From the NCBI RefSeq assembly GCF_016518545.1, contig NZ_JACVTO010000013.1, positions 100,062-164,061 of the forward strand: 64,000 nucleotides of DNA. The letters are read 5' to 3'. This stretch comes from Pseudomonas sp. S30. GTDB lineage: Bacteria; Pseudomonadota; Gammaproteobacteria; Pseudomonadales; Pseudomonadaceae. The notes beneath the pieces were generated by a model that saw only the letters and a list, made by a program, of their open reading frames with translations, did not search any database and was not told the DNA's origin. Numbering within the stretch: position 1 is the stretch's first letter; every line of letters starts with the position of its first letter. This document shows, in pieces, positions 1 through 7,461 of this stretch. A program made the translations under genes and the position numbers.

Positions 1-502
1 TGGCGCAGACCACCGAATGGCAGACCGTCAGACGCCGGGCGATGAGGTTGGGATCCAGGTCGTTGCTGGTACGGATCGCCAGGTCGATGCGCTCGTCGAC
101 CAGGTTGACCGTGCGGTCGAGCATCTGCATTTCCACCCTGACCCCAGGGTAGCGCTGCACGTACTCGGCCACGGCGTCGGCCAACTGCGCATAGCCGAAC
201 GAGGTGCTCACGCTGATGCGCAACTCGCCACGCGGCGCTTCGTCGGGCTGACGACCGGCACCCTGCAGTTCGCCCGCCAGCTCCAGCATCTGCCGACAGC
301 GTGGCAGGGTCTCCTGGCCGGCAGCGGTCAGGCTCAGCTTGCGTGTGGTGCGCTGCATGAGGCGTGCGCCTATCCACTCCTCCAGTTCTGCCAGGTAGCG
401 TGAGATCACCGGCCTGGACAGTCCCAGGTGATCCGCTGCGCCAGACTGGCTACCCAGGTCGACGACGGTGACGAAGACGCGCATGGCGGTGAGACGGTCC
501 AT
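1..502 (-). CDS. LysR-family transcriptional regulator, C-terminus cut by window edge
   Basis: Read on the minus strand from the ATG at 500-502, the frame is open to the left edge and gives about 167 residues starting MDRLTAMRVFVTVVDLGSQS. The first 60 residues form the LysR winged helix-turn-helix (GAADHLGLSRPVISRYLAELEEW), followed by the start of the effector-binding domain (GELRISVSTSFGYAQLADAV). LysR proteins are usually about 300 residues, so roughly half is missing. It is divergent from the MBL-fold gene at 607, with about 100 bp between them, so it may control that gene; this is inferred only from the layout. Confidence 0.9.
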   Translation of the reverse strand, partial: MDRLTAMRVFVTVVDLGSQSGAADHLGLSRPVISRYLAELEEWIGARLMQRTTRKLSLTAAGQETLPRCRQMLELAGELQGAGRQPDEAPRGELRISVSTSFGYAQLADAVAEYVQRYPGVRVEMQMLDRTVNLVDERIDLAIRTSNDLDPNLIARRLTVCHSVVCA

Positions 503-606
503 GATTTGCCCGATTCCAGAAACAAACTATGTAGCAGCATCGCATTTTTTGTATCGATTCGGGCAACTAAGCTGGGCTCCATCGTTTCCGCCACAGGACC
601 AGGCCC

Positions 607-1482
607 ATGAGCGTGTTCTCTCCCTTGCGTGCGTTGTTGCTCAGCTGCATTGCCATCACTGCCCAGGCGCAGGCCGCCGAGCCTCTGCGCCTGGATGTCT
701 ACAACCCGGGCCACGACGACCTGTTTCCAGTCAGCTCGGTGATCGTCAGCGGCGCCCGCGATGCGCTGCTGGTCGACGCCCAGTTCGGCAAGGCTCAGGC
801 CGAACAGGTGGTCGAGCGGATCAAGGCCAGCGGCAAGCACCTGACCACCATCTATATCAGCCATGGCGATCCGGACTACTACTTCGGCCTGGACACCCTG
901 ACCCGCGCCTTCCCCGAGGCCAAGGTGCTCGCTTCGGCAGCCACCGTCGCGCACATTCGCCAGACCCAGGACGCCAAACTGGCCTATTGGGGGCCGCAGA
1001 TGGGCGCCGACAAGCCTGAGAAACTCATCGTGCCGCAGGTGCTCGCTGGTGACCGGCTGACCCTCGAAGGGCAGACGCTGCAGATCGTCGGCCTGGACGG
1101 TCCGCAGCCCGAGCGCAGCTTCGTCTGGATTCCTTCGATCAAGGCCGTGGTCGGCGGTGTCGTGGTGTCCGAGGGCATCCATGTGTGGATGGCCGACACC
1201 CAGTCGGCCAAGTCCCATGCCGACTGGCTGGCGACCTTGGCCGGTATCGAGCGACTGGCGCCGCGTACGGTGATCCCCGGTCACTACCTGGGCCAGAGCA
1301 GCCGCTCGCTCGAGGCGGTGCGCTTCACGGCTGGCTATATCCGTGCGTTCGACGCCGCGACCGCCAAGGCGAAGGATTCGTCGGCGCTGGTCGCTGCCAT
1401 GAAGCAGCGCTATCCGGCGCTGGAAGACGAAAGCTCGCTGGAGCTGGGCGCCAAGGTGGCCAAAGGCGAAGTGAAATGGTAA
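607..1482 (+). CDS. Exported MBL-fold metallo-hydrolase-like protein with altered metal motif
   Basis: This 291-residue protein has an N-terminal signal peptide (hydrophobic run LRALLLSCIAITAQAQA), so it is probably periplasmic. The body matches the metallo-beta-lactamase fold: a D57 strand (ALLVDAQFG), a metal-motif region at 86-91 and a late PGHYLG histidine motif. The usual H-x-H-x-D-H signature reads H86-G-D-P-D90-Y91, so the second and third histidines are Asp and Tyr. Either the metal site is altered or the protein is a non-canonical member; the substrate is unknown. The next gene starts 30 bp downstream on the same strand, so the two probably form an operon under the divergent LysR protein. 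Confidence 0.85.
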   Translation: MSVFSPLRALLLSCIAITAQAQAAEPLRLDVYNPGHDDLFPVSSVIVSGARDALLVDAQFGKAQAEQVVERIKASGKHLTTIYISHGDPDYYFGLDTLTRAFPEAKVLASAATVAHIRQTQDAKLAYWGPQMGADKPEKLIVPQVLAGDRLTLEGQTLQIVGLDGPQPERSFVWIPSIKAVVGGVVVSEGIHVWMADTQSAKSHADWLATLAGIERLAPRTVIPGHYLGQSSRSLEAVRFTAGYIRAFDAATAKAKDSSALVAAMKQRYPALEDESSLELGAKVAKGEVKW

Positions 1483-1511
1483 CCCCCTACAATCCTGATG
1501 GAGTCCGTCCC

Positions 1512-2126
1512 ATGAGCAAGATTGCAATCATCGGTGCCACCGGCCGTGCCGGTAGCCAGTTGTTGGAAGAAGCCCTGCGCCGCGGGCATGAAGTAGTTGC
1601 CATCGCCCGCGACCCTTCGGCGTTGCAAGGTCGGGCCGGCGTTACGGTCAAGGCCGTTGATGCCAACGATGCAACGGCGTTGCAGGCCGCCGTGAGCGGC
1701 GTCGATGCGGTGCTGAGCGCAGCGCATTTCGCCACGCTTCCGGCCCGGGCGGTCATCGATCCGGTCAAGCGCGCCGGGGTCGAGCGCCTGCTGGTGGTCG
1801 GCGGGGCAGGCAGTCTGCTGCTCCCGTCAGGGCAACGGGTGATCGACAGTCCGGACTTTCCCGAAGCCTACAAGGCCGAGGCCAGTGCCGGCGCCGAGTT
1901 CCTCGACACCCTGCGTCAGGAGCAGCAACTGGACTGGACCTTTCTGTCGCCTTCGGCCGAGTTCGTCGAAGGTGAACGCAGCGGGCGCTACACCGTGGGC
2001 AAGGATCACTTGCTGATCGGTGCCGACGGGCGCAGCTGGATCAGCTTCGCCGATTATGCCATCGCCCTGATCGACGAACTGGAGCGACCGGCGCATTCAC
2101 GCCAGCGCTTCACCGTCGGTTACTGA
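1512..2126 (+). CDS. NAD(P)H-binding oxidoreductase (atypical SDR)
   Basis: The 204-residue product starts MSKIAIIGATGRAGS. The GATGRAG glycine motif at residues 8-14 is the dinucleotide-binding loop of NAD(P)-binding atypical short-chain dehydrogenases of the NmrA/BLVRB-like type. The Ser-rich GGAGSLLL strand and a C-terminal FADYAIALIDELE helix are also typical. It lacks the classical SDR YxxxK pair, as expected for this subgroup. The start is the ATG at 1512, reached 30 bp after the MBL-fold gene ends. Substrate is unknown. It converges on the AraC gene, with only 7 bp between stop codons. Confidence 0.88.
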   Translation: MSKIAIIGATGRAGSQLLEEALRRGHEVVAIARDPSALQGRAGVTVKAVDANDATALQAAVSGVDAVLSAAHFATLPARAVIDPVKRAGVERLLVVGGAGSLLLPSGQRVIDSPDFPEAYKAEASAGAEFLDTLRQEQQLDWTFLSPSAEFVEGERSGRYTVGKDHLLIGADGRSWISFADYAIALIDELERPAHSRQRFTVGY

Positions 2127-2133
2127 AGTTCTT

Positions 2134-3057
2134 TCAGCCCGCACCTGCGCGCAACCGCGCCATGTCGCGAATGGGTGGTGCGCCGTACAGCCGGCTGTAT
2201 TCGCGGCTGAACTGCGACGGGCTTTCATAGCCGACGCGGTACCCGGCCACCGCTGCTTCCAGGCCGTCGTTGATCATCAGCCGCCGCGCCTCCTGCAGGC
2301 GCAGCTGTTTCTGATACTGCAGCGGGCTCATGGAGGTCACCGCCTTGAAGCGATGGTGCAGGGTCGAGGTGCTCAGGTTCACCTCCCGGGCCAGCTCCTC
2401 GATGCGCAGCGGCAGATGGAAGTGCTGGTTGAGCCAGGCGATGGCTTGGCTGACCCGGTGCGTCTGGCTGTTGGCCAAGGCGATTTCGTACAGCCGATGG
2501 CCCTGCGGGCCGCGCAGCAGGCGATAGAGAATCTCCCGGCGAAACAGCGGCGCCAGCATCGCGATGTCCCGCGGCGTGTCGAGCAGGCGCACCAGTCGCA
2601 GCAGGGCGTCGAGCAGCGATTGGTCGGTTCTTTCCACGTACAGGCCCAGGCCCGACTGCACGTTGGGTACCAGCATCGGGCCGCTTTCGGCAATCAACTG
2701 GCTGATCTCGGCGGCGTCCAGGTCCAGGCGCAGGCCGAGCACCGGCTGCTCGGGGCTGGCGTCGAGTCGCACCCGGCTGATGGGCATGGCCACCGACACC
2801 ACCATGTAGTGCAAAGGGTCGTAGGCGTACTGCTGGTCGCCCAGGAACAGGCTCTTGCTACCCTGGGCCATCACGCACAGGGCCGGTAGAGCGAGGCCGG
2901 GCTTGGAACGAATGTTGTCGGTGTAGCGCGACAGGTACAACTGCTCGATGGCCGACGGCGGGCCATGCGGGTCGCCGGCGTGCCGCAGGATCAGCTCGGC
3001 GAGCTCCTGGCGCTGGCGCTCCAGGGTGGGGTCGAGAGCGGCGAGGGCGGTAGTCAT
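2134..3057 (-). CDS. AraC-family transcriptional regulator
   Basis: The protein of about 307 residues has an N-terminal AraC_N-type sensor domain (residues about 30-190, with GLRLDLDAAEISQLI) and a C-terminal pair of helix-turn-helix motifs (VSQAIAWLNQHFHLPLRIEELA, then AVAGYRVGYESPSQFSREYSRLYG). An ATG 48 bp upstream is also in frame, but the start at 3055-3057 is preferred because it follows a strong GGAGG site seven bases upstream. It is transcribed away from the small monooxygenase gene at 3260. The intergenic space holds a near-perfect 24-bp inverted repeat, so this regulator probably acts there. Members of this family often control an adjacent oxidoreductase. Confidence 0.9.
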   Translation of the reverse strand: MTTALAALDPTLERQRQELAELILRHAGDPHGPPSAIEQLYLSRYTDNIRSKPGLALPALCVMAQGSKSLFLGDQQYAYDPLHYMVVSVAMPISRVRLDASPEQPVLGLRLDLDAAEISQLIAESGPMLVPNVQSGLGLYVERTDQSLLDALLRLVRLLDTPRDIAMLAPLFRREILYRLLRGPQGHRLYEIALANSQTHRVSQAIAWLNQHFHLPLRIEELAREVNLSTSTLHHRFKAVTSMSPLQYQKQLRLQEARRLMINDGLEAAVAGYRVGYESPSQFSREYSRLYGAPPIRDMARLRAGAG

Positions 3058-3115
3058 GGTGTTTTCCTCCGAAGACCGGGCCAGCATAGGTTTGGGCAAC
3101 GCCAAGCGCTAGCCG

Positions 3116-3179
3116 AATACTGTCGGTCGATTGCCTGATCCTGTCGGCTCGCAGAATCAGGCAATCGAGCGACAGTATT
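3116..3179. promoter_or_regulatory. Long inverted repeat between divergent araC-type and monooxygenase genes
   Basis: The arms 3116-3139 and 3156-3179 are 24 nt each and complementary except at one place, separated by 16 nt. The repeat lies about 60 bp upstream of the AraC start and 80 bp upstream of the monooxygenase start, where an operator for the AraC-type protein would be expected. It could also form a hairpin in RNA, but there is no T-tract, so an operator is the better reading. Confidence 0.6.
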
Positions 3180-3259
3180 GGCCTAACGCGACGCGCGGCC
3201 CACATCCTAATCTTGGCAGCCTGGCTTATCCGTCCCGCCTGCGTTCAAGGAGATCGCTC

Positions 3260-3553
3260 ATGACCCTGCGACAACCGGTCACCCATTTGGCTTTCATCCG
3301 TGCCAGCAGCGGCCGTTCGGCCGAACTCGGCATGCGCCTGCGCGATCTGCTAGAACCCTCCCTGCAAACCCCCGGCTGCCTGGCCTTCAGCGTGCAGCGC
3401 TCACAGGTCGACGTGGACCTGTGGCTGCTCAGTGGCAGCTGGCAGGACCAGCAGGCCATGAGCGGCTATTTCGCCTCGCCCACGCTGACCCTGTTCGGTG
3501 AGTTGGTGCAGGACCGCGTTGTGGCGAGCATGGACCTGCAGACCTTCGACTGA
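3260..3553 (+). CDS. Antibiotic-biosynthesis-monooxygenase-like (ABM) protein
   Basis: A 97-residue protein, MTLRQPVTHLAFIRASSGRS, with the compact ferredoxin-like alpha/beta pattern of the ABM/dimeric barrel family: beta (THLAFIRA), helix (AELGMRLRDLLEPS), beta (GCLAFSVQRS), beta (DLWLLSGSW), helix (QQAMSGYFAS). A good ribosome site (AAGGAG at 3247) precedes the ATG. Proteins like this act as small cofactor-free oxygenases or as binding proteins; no substrate can be assigned. It is divergent from the AraC gene and shares the inverted-repeat intergenic region with it. Confidence 0.8.
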   Translation: MTLRQPVTHLAFIRASSGRSAELGMRLRDLLEPSLQTPGCLAFSVQRSQVDVDLWLLSGSWQDQQAMSGYFASPTLTLFGELVQDRVVASMDLQTFD

Positions 3554-3619
3554 AACCGCCCCGCGCCTGTAGACTCCCCGCCTGGTCCGCAGACCCCCAC
3601 AGACGACAGGAGCACACCC

Positions 3620-3853
3620 GTGGCACGCAGAGAATTCCCAGGCTTCGAAGCCGTTTCCGCCATGATTCCGGCCGAAGGCGGTGGCTATCACGCTGCTATC
3701 GCGGTCAAGGCACTGGGTGGCGGCAGTGCGCCGCGCTTTCATCGAGTGCTCGATGGCCAGGTGTTCAGCTCGGCAGTGGCCACCGACGCGGCGGCGAGCG
3801 CGGAGCTCGAGCGCTTGCATGGCGTCGATGAGGCCGGCGAACTGCGCTGGTGA
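3620..3853 (+). CDS. Small conserved-type hypothetical protein
   Basis: A 77-residue protein beginning at a GTG (MARREFPGFEAVSAMIPAEG) with an AGGAG site eight bases upstream. It has no recognised domain, signal peptide or membrane segment. It lies 66 bp after the ABM gene on the same strand and its stop abuts the stop of the convergent flavin reductase gene. Good codon usage and the ribosome site support a real gene. Confidence 0.65.
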   Translation: MARREFPGFEAVSAMIPAEGGGYHAAIAVKALGGGSAPRFHRVLDGQVFSSAVATDAAASAELERLHGVDEAGELRW

Positions 3854-4459
3854 TCAGACCTGCGGACGGCGCATCTGGAACAGCTCACCCAATTCGAAGT
3901 AGTCCGCCGGGCCACCGCCGCGCAGGATGGGCTCGGCAGCGGCGGTGTCGTAGATGCCGTCCTTGAGCAAGTGCTCGGCGATGTGCACGGCAACCACTTC
4001 GCCCAGGATCAGCCAACTGGGCACCAGCGCCTGGTCGGCACGCTTGAGCTGGATGATCTGGCTCACCTTGCATTCGAAGTTCACCGGGCTCTGGCCCACG
4101 CGCGGCACCGCCACCACCTTCGAGGCGCTGGGGGTAAGGCCGCTCAGGTGGAATTCATCGACCTCGGGGCCCACCGCCGCACAGCTCTGGTTCATGGCCT
4201 CGGCCAACGGCCGGGTGGCCAGGTTCCAGACGAACTCACCGGTCTGCTCGATGTTGTTCAGGCTGTCCTTGCGCCCGACACTGCAGAAGCCAATGATCGG
4301 CGGGATGTAGTTGAAGGCGTTGAAGAAGCTGTAGGGCGCCAGGTTCAGGCGGCCTTCACCATCCTGGGACGAGATCCAGCCGATCGGGCGCGGGCCGACG
4401 ATGGCGTTGAAAGGGTCATGGGGCAGGCCGTGGCCTTGAGCGGGTTCGTAGTAGTACAT
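3854..4459 (-). CDS. Flavin reductase family / FMN-binding split-barrel protein
   Basis: About 201 residues. The N-terminal YEPAQGHGLPHDPFNAIVGPRPIGWISS and the following SFFNAFNYIPPIIGF segment are the conserved FMN-binding part of the flavin-reductase-like (DIM6/NTAB) split-barrel family, which reduces or binds FMN. The MYYYEP start is preferred over the ATG two codons upstream, which has no better ribosome site. It probably supplies reduced flavin or acts as an oxidoreductase of unknown substrate. It is followed on the opposite strand by the convergent 77-residue gene with no gap. Confidence 0.85.
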   Translation of the reverse strand: MYYYEPAQGHGLPHDPFNAIVGPRPIGWISSQDGEGRLNLAPYSFFNAFNYIPPIIGFCSVGRKDSLNNIEQTGEFVWNLATRPLAEAMNQSCAAVGPEVDEFHLSGLTPSASKVVAVPRVGQSPVNFECKVSQIIQLKRADQALVPSWLILGEVVAVHIAEHLLKDGIYDTAAAEPILRGGGPADYFELGELFQMRRPQV

Positions 4460-4547
4460 CTGCACAGGGCGCTGGCCCTTCCTCCGGATGGACGAAAGGC
4501 CTAGTGTGCCAAGCCTTGCGCAGGCTGGGAATCGCCCTGCGCAGGTC

Positions 4548-4566
4548 GGGGCCGTACCCAGGCCCC
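4548..4566 (-). terminator. Possible terminator hairpin after the MFS permease gene
   Basis: GGGGCC at 4548-4553 and GGCCCC at 4561-4566 form a 6-bp stem with a 7-nt loop, 20 bp past the stop codon of the permease gene. There is no clear U-tract, so it may be only part of a longer structured region (4515-4580 holds a second imperfect stem around TGCGCAGG). Confidence 0.35.
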
Positions 4567-4585
4567 GGAGCGCACCGTCGGACGG

Positions 4586-5905
4586 TCAGTCGGTGGTGAT
4601 GCGCGAATGCTGCTTGGTGTCTTTCATGGTCGTGTAGACCAGCAGCGAGCAGGCGATGCAGCCGGTGACGTACCAGTAGAACCCGGTCTCCATGCCGGCG
4701 CTCTTGAACCACAACGCCACGTACTCGGCAGTACCGCCGAAGATCGATACCGTCAGGGCGTACGGCAGGCCGACGCCCAGCGCACGAATTTCGGTGGGGA
4801 ACAGCTCGGCCTTGACCACTGCGTTGATCGAGGTGTAGCCGCTGACGATGATCAGCGCTGCCATGATCAGGAAGAATGCGCCCCACCAGCTCTGGATGGT
4901 GTGCAGGGTGCTGAGGATCGGCACGGTGAACAGCGTGCCCAGCACGCCGAAGGCGATCAGGATCGGACGTCGGCCGATCTTGTCGGACAGGCCGCCGATC
5001 ACCGGTTGCAGGCACATGAACAGGAACAGCGTGGCGGCCGAGATGGTGGTCGAGTCGCTGATGCTCATGCCCACCGTGTTGACCAGGTACTTCTGCATGT
5101 AGGTGGTGTAGGTGTAGAAGGCCAGCGTGCCGCCCATGGTCAGGCCGACCACGGTCAGCAGCTCCTTGGGATGACGCATCAGGGTGCGCATCAGGCTTTC
5201 TTTGGACTTCTCCTTCTTGGTGAAGGAGGCGGTCTCTTCCATGCCACGGCGCAGGTACAGGGCCACCACCGCGCACAGCGCACCGATCACGAAGGGCACG
5301 CGCCAGCCCCAGGCATACAGTTGCTCGGTGGTGAGCACGTTCTGCAGGACGATCAGCACCGCCAGCGCGATCAACTGGCCGGAGATCAGCGTGACGTACT
5401 GGAAGCTGGAGAAGAAGCCGCGACGGTCCTTGGTGGCCATTTCGCTCAGGTAGGTGGCCGAGGTGCCGTATTCGCCACCGACCGACAGGCCTTGGAGCAA
5501 ACGCGCGATCACCAGCAGCACGGGTGCGGCCACGCCGATGGTTTCATAGCCGGGGGTGAGGGCGATCACCAGCGAGCCTGCGCACATCAGCAGGACCGAG
5601 GCCATCAGCGCCGCCTTGCGGCCCTTGCGGTCCGCGTACAGGCCCATGAGCCAGCCACCGATGGGGCGCATCAGGAAGCCCACGGCGAAGATCGCAGCGG
5701 TGTTGAGCAGTTGTGCGGTGGTGTCGCCGGCCGGGAAGAAGGCCTTGGCGAAGTACAGCGAGAAGGCCGCGTAGACGTACCAGTCGTACCATTCGACCAT
5801 GTTGCCGATCGAGCCGCTGAAGATCGATTTCAACCGGCTGGCGGTCGTCTTGGGAGCAGCGGGCGCAGTGGCCGCACCGCCGGGCAGGGTGGTGGCGTTA
5901 TCCAT
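4586..5905 (-). CDS. MFS metabolite:H+ symporter (KgtP/PcaT-like, 2-oxoglutarate-type permease)
   Basis: The 439-residue inner-membrane protein has about twelve hydrophobic segments and the MHS-family signatures: GNMVEWYDWYVYA near residue 34, the loop motif GLYADRKGRKAAL between helices 2 and 3, and RLLQGLSVGGEYG in the fifth helix region. This family imports 2-oxoglutarate, beta-ketoadipate and related acids with protons. The start at 5905 (MDNATTLPGG) follows an AAGG-type site; longer in-frame starts run into the promoter. A sigma-54 promoter lies 61 bp upstream and the neighbours are a sigma-54 activator and its kinase, the arrangement expected for MifSR-controlled 2-oxoglutarate uptake. 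The exact substrate is inferred. Confidence 0.9.
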   Translation of the reverse strand: MDNATTLPGGAATAPAAPKTTASRLKSIFSGSIGNMVEWYDWYVYAAFSLYFAKAFFPAGDTTAQLLNTAAIFAVGFLMRPIGGWLMGLYADRKGRKAALMASVLLMCAGSLVIALTPGYETIGVAAPVLLVIARLLQGLSVGGEYGTSATYLSEMATKDRRGFFSSFQYVTLISGQLIALAVLIVLQNVLTTEQLYAWGWRVPFVIGALCAVVALYLRRGMEETASFTKKEKSKESLMRTLMRHPKELLTVVGLTMGGTLAFYTYTTYMQKYLVNTVGMSISDSTTISAATLFLFMCLQPVIGGLSDKIGRRPILIAFGVLGTLFTVPILSTLHTIQSWWGAFFLIMAALIIVSGYTSINAVVKAELFPTEIRALGVGLPYALTVSIFGGTAEYVALWFKSAGMETGFYWYVTGCIACSLLVYTTMKDTKQHSRITTD

Positions 5906-5965
5906 CAGGGACACCTTTGTCGTTGTTGTTGTGAGGCACGCGAGACCGCGGCTTGGACTGGTGTG

Positions 5966-5981
5966 TGCAGAAGCTGTGCCA
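5966..5981 (-). promoter_or_regulatory. Sigma-54 (RpoN) promoter of the MFS permease gene
   Basis: On the minus strand the sequence reads TGGCACAGCTTCTGCA, with the invariant GG (-24) and GC (-12) correctly spaced (consensus TGGCAC-N5-TTGC). It sits about 61 bp upstream of the permease ATG and is next to a gene for a sigma-54-dependent response regulator, which supports the call. Confidence 0.8.
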
Positions 5982-6079
5982 AATGGATGCACGATGCCCC
6001 ATTCGGGGGCGCCGGGCGCCCAGTTCAAGGTCCTGCGCCCCGCTCGCATCTGCCAATTCATCACCCTACAAACTATCGG

Positions 6080-6097
6080 TGAGCGGAATTCCGCTCA
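6080..6097. promoter_or_regulatory. 18-bp perfect palindrome, probable upstream activator site
   Basis: TGAGCGGAATTCCGCTCA is a perfect palindrome about 100 bp upstream of the -24 element of the permease promoter and just beyond the 3' end of the response regulator gene. Its position and symmetry fit a binding site for the dimeric Fis-type DNA-binding domain of that regulator. Confidence 0.55.
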
Positions 6098-6126
6098 TCA
6101 GCGGACGTCGATCGGCAGGAATCCGC

Positions 6127-7461
6127 CTATGGAGCCTCGATGAAGTCTTCTCGCAGCAGGCCGTGGCGCTGCATCTTTTCGTTCAAGGTGCGCCGTGGCA
6201 GTTGCAGTGCTTCCATCACCGCCTTGATTTCGCCCTGGTGCAGGCGCAGCGCAGCCCGCAGGCACTGGGCTTCGAAAGCTTCCATCTGCTCGCCGAGCGA
6301 TTGCCCGGCAGGCGCCACTGCGTGCTGGGCCGAATCCAGGCCCAGGGCATGGCGTTCGGCGGCGTTGGCCAGCTCGCGCACGTTGCCTGGCCAGTCATGG
6401 GCCAGGAGCTGCGCCAGCAGCGCACCTGAGACCGGCGCGGCGTCGCGGCCCAATCGCTGGGCGGTGCCGCGCACGAAATGCTCGAACAGCAACGGAATGT
6501 CTTCTCGCCGCTCGCGCAGGGGCGCCAGGCGCAGCTCGGCGACGTTCAGGCGATACGCCAGGTCTTCGCGAAAGCGTCCCGCGCGGGCTTCTTCGAGCAG
6601 ATCGGGCTTGGTCGCGGCGATGATGCGCAGGTCCACGCTGATGCTCTGGTTGGCCCCCAGGCGCTCCAGTTTCTGCTCCTGGATCACCCGCAGCAGCTTG
6701 GCCTGCTGCGCCAGCGGCATGCTTTCGATTTCGTCGAGAAACACCGTTCCGCCATTGGCGTACTCCAGCTTGCCGACGCGCTTGCCCTGGGCGCCGGTGA
6801 ACGCGCCGCTCTCATGGCCGAACAGCTCGGCCTCGAACAGCGCCTCGGGGATCGCGGCGCAGTTCAGGGCCACGAAGGGCTTGTCGGCGCGCGGGCCGAA
6901 GTCGTGCAGGCAGCGCGCTACCCGTTCCTTGCCGCTGCCGGTCTCGCCGCGAATCAGCACGTTGACCGGTACCGCGGCCAACTCCAGCACCTGTCGGCGC
7001 AACTGTTGCAGCCCCGGCGACATGCCCAGCAGCGTCGCCTGCAAGCGCTCCTTGAGATCGGCCTGCTGATGCAGGGCGCGGTTGTCGAGCACCAACTGGC
7101 GCTTGTCCAGCGCCCGGCGCAGGCTGCCCAGCAGGTGCTGGGGGGTGAAGGGCTTTTCCAGGAAATCGTAGGCACCCGTGCGCATGGCCTCGACGGCCAT
7201 CGGCACGTCGCCATGACCGGTCAGCAAGATCACGGGCAGCTCGGCATCCTGGGTGTGCAGACGCTCCAGCAGTTGCAGGCCGTCCATGCCTGGCATGCGT
7301 ACGTCGCTGATCACCACACCGGGGAAATGGGCGGGCAATTGCGCCAGGCAGTCCTCGGCACGGGCGAACAGTTGCACGCTGAAGCCGGACAGGCTCAGCC
7401 ACTGCTCGACGGCCGTGCGGATGCTGGCTTCGTCGTCGACGACCATCACTGAATTCAACAT
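6127..7461 (-). CDS. Sigma-54-dependent response regulator, MifR/DctD-like
   Basis: The 444-residue protein has three domains in order. The receiver holds the acidic pair D9-D10, phosphoacceptor D53 in [11 protein letters not shown], and the [14 protein letters not shown] and FLEKPF motifs. The AAA+ domain has Walker A GETGSGKE, the sigma-54 contact loop GAFTGA, Walker B-type [12 protein letters not shown] and a downstream arginine-finger region. The Fis-type helix-turn-helix lies at the C-terminus ([26 protein letters not shown]). All key residues are intact, so it should activate RpoN promoters, the obvious target being the permease promoter next door. It overlaps the kinase gene by 7 bp. 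Confidence 0.93.
   Translation of the reverse strand: MLNSVMVVDDEASIRTAVEQWLSLSGFSVQLFARAEDCLAQLPAHFPGVVISDVRMPGMDGLQLLERLHTQDAELPVILLTGHGDVPMAVEAMRTGAYDFLEKPFTPQHLLGSLRRALDKRQLVLDNRALHQQADLKERLQATLLGMSPGLQQLRRQVLELAAVPVNVLIRGETGSGKERVARCLHDFGPRADKPFVALNCAAIPEALFEAELFGHESGAFTGAQGKRVGKLEYANGGTVFLDEIESMPLAQQAKLLRVIQEQKLERLGANQSISVDLRIIAATKPDLLEEARAGRFREDLAYRLNVAELRLAPLRERREDIPLLFEHFVRGTAQRLGRDAAPVSGALLAQLLAHDWPGNVRELANAAERHALGLDSAQHAVAPAGQSLGEQMEAFEAQCLRAALRLHQGEIKAVMEALQLPRRTLNEKMQRHGLLREDFIEAP

Noticed and set aside
4607..6082. 491-codon rightward frame opposite the MFS permease
   Set aside because: Composition is Gln/His/Arg-rich antisense noise; the minus-strand gene has all family motifs.
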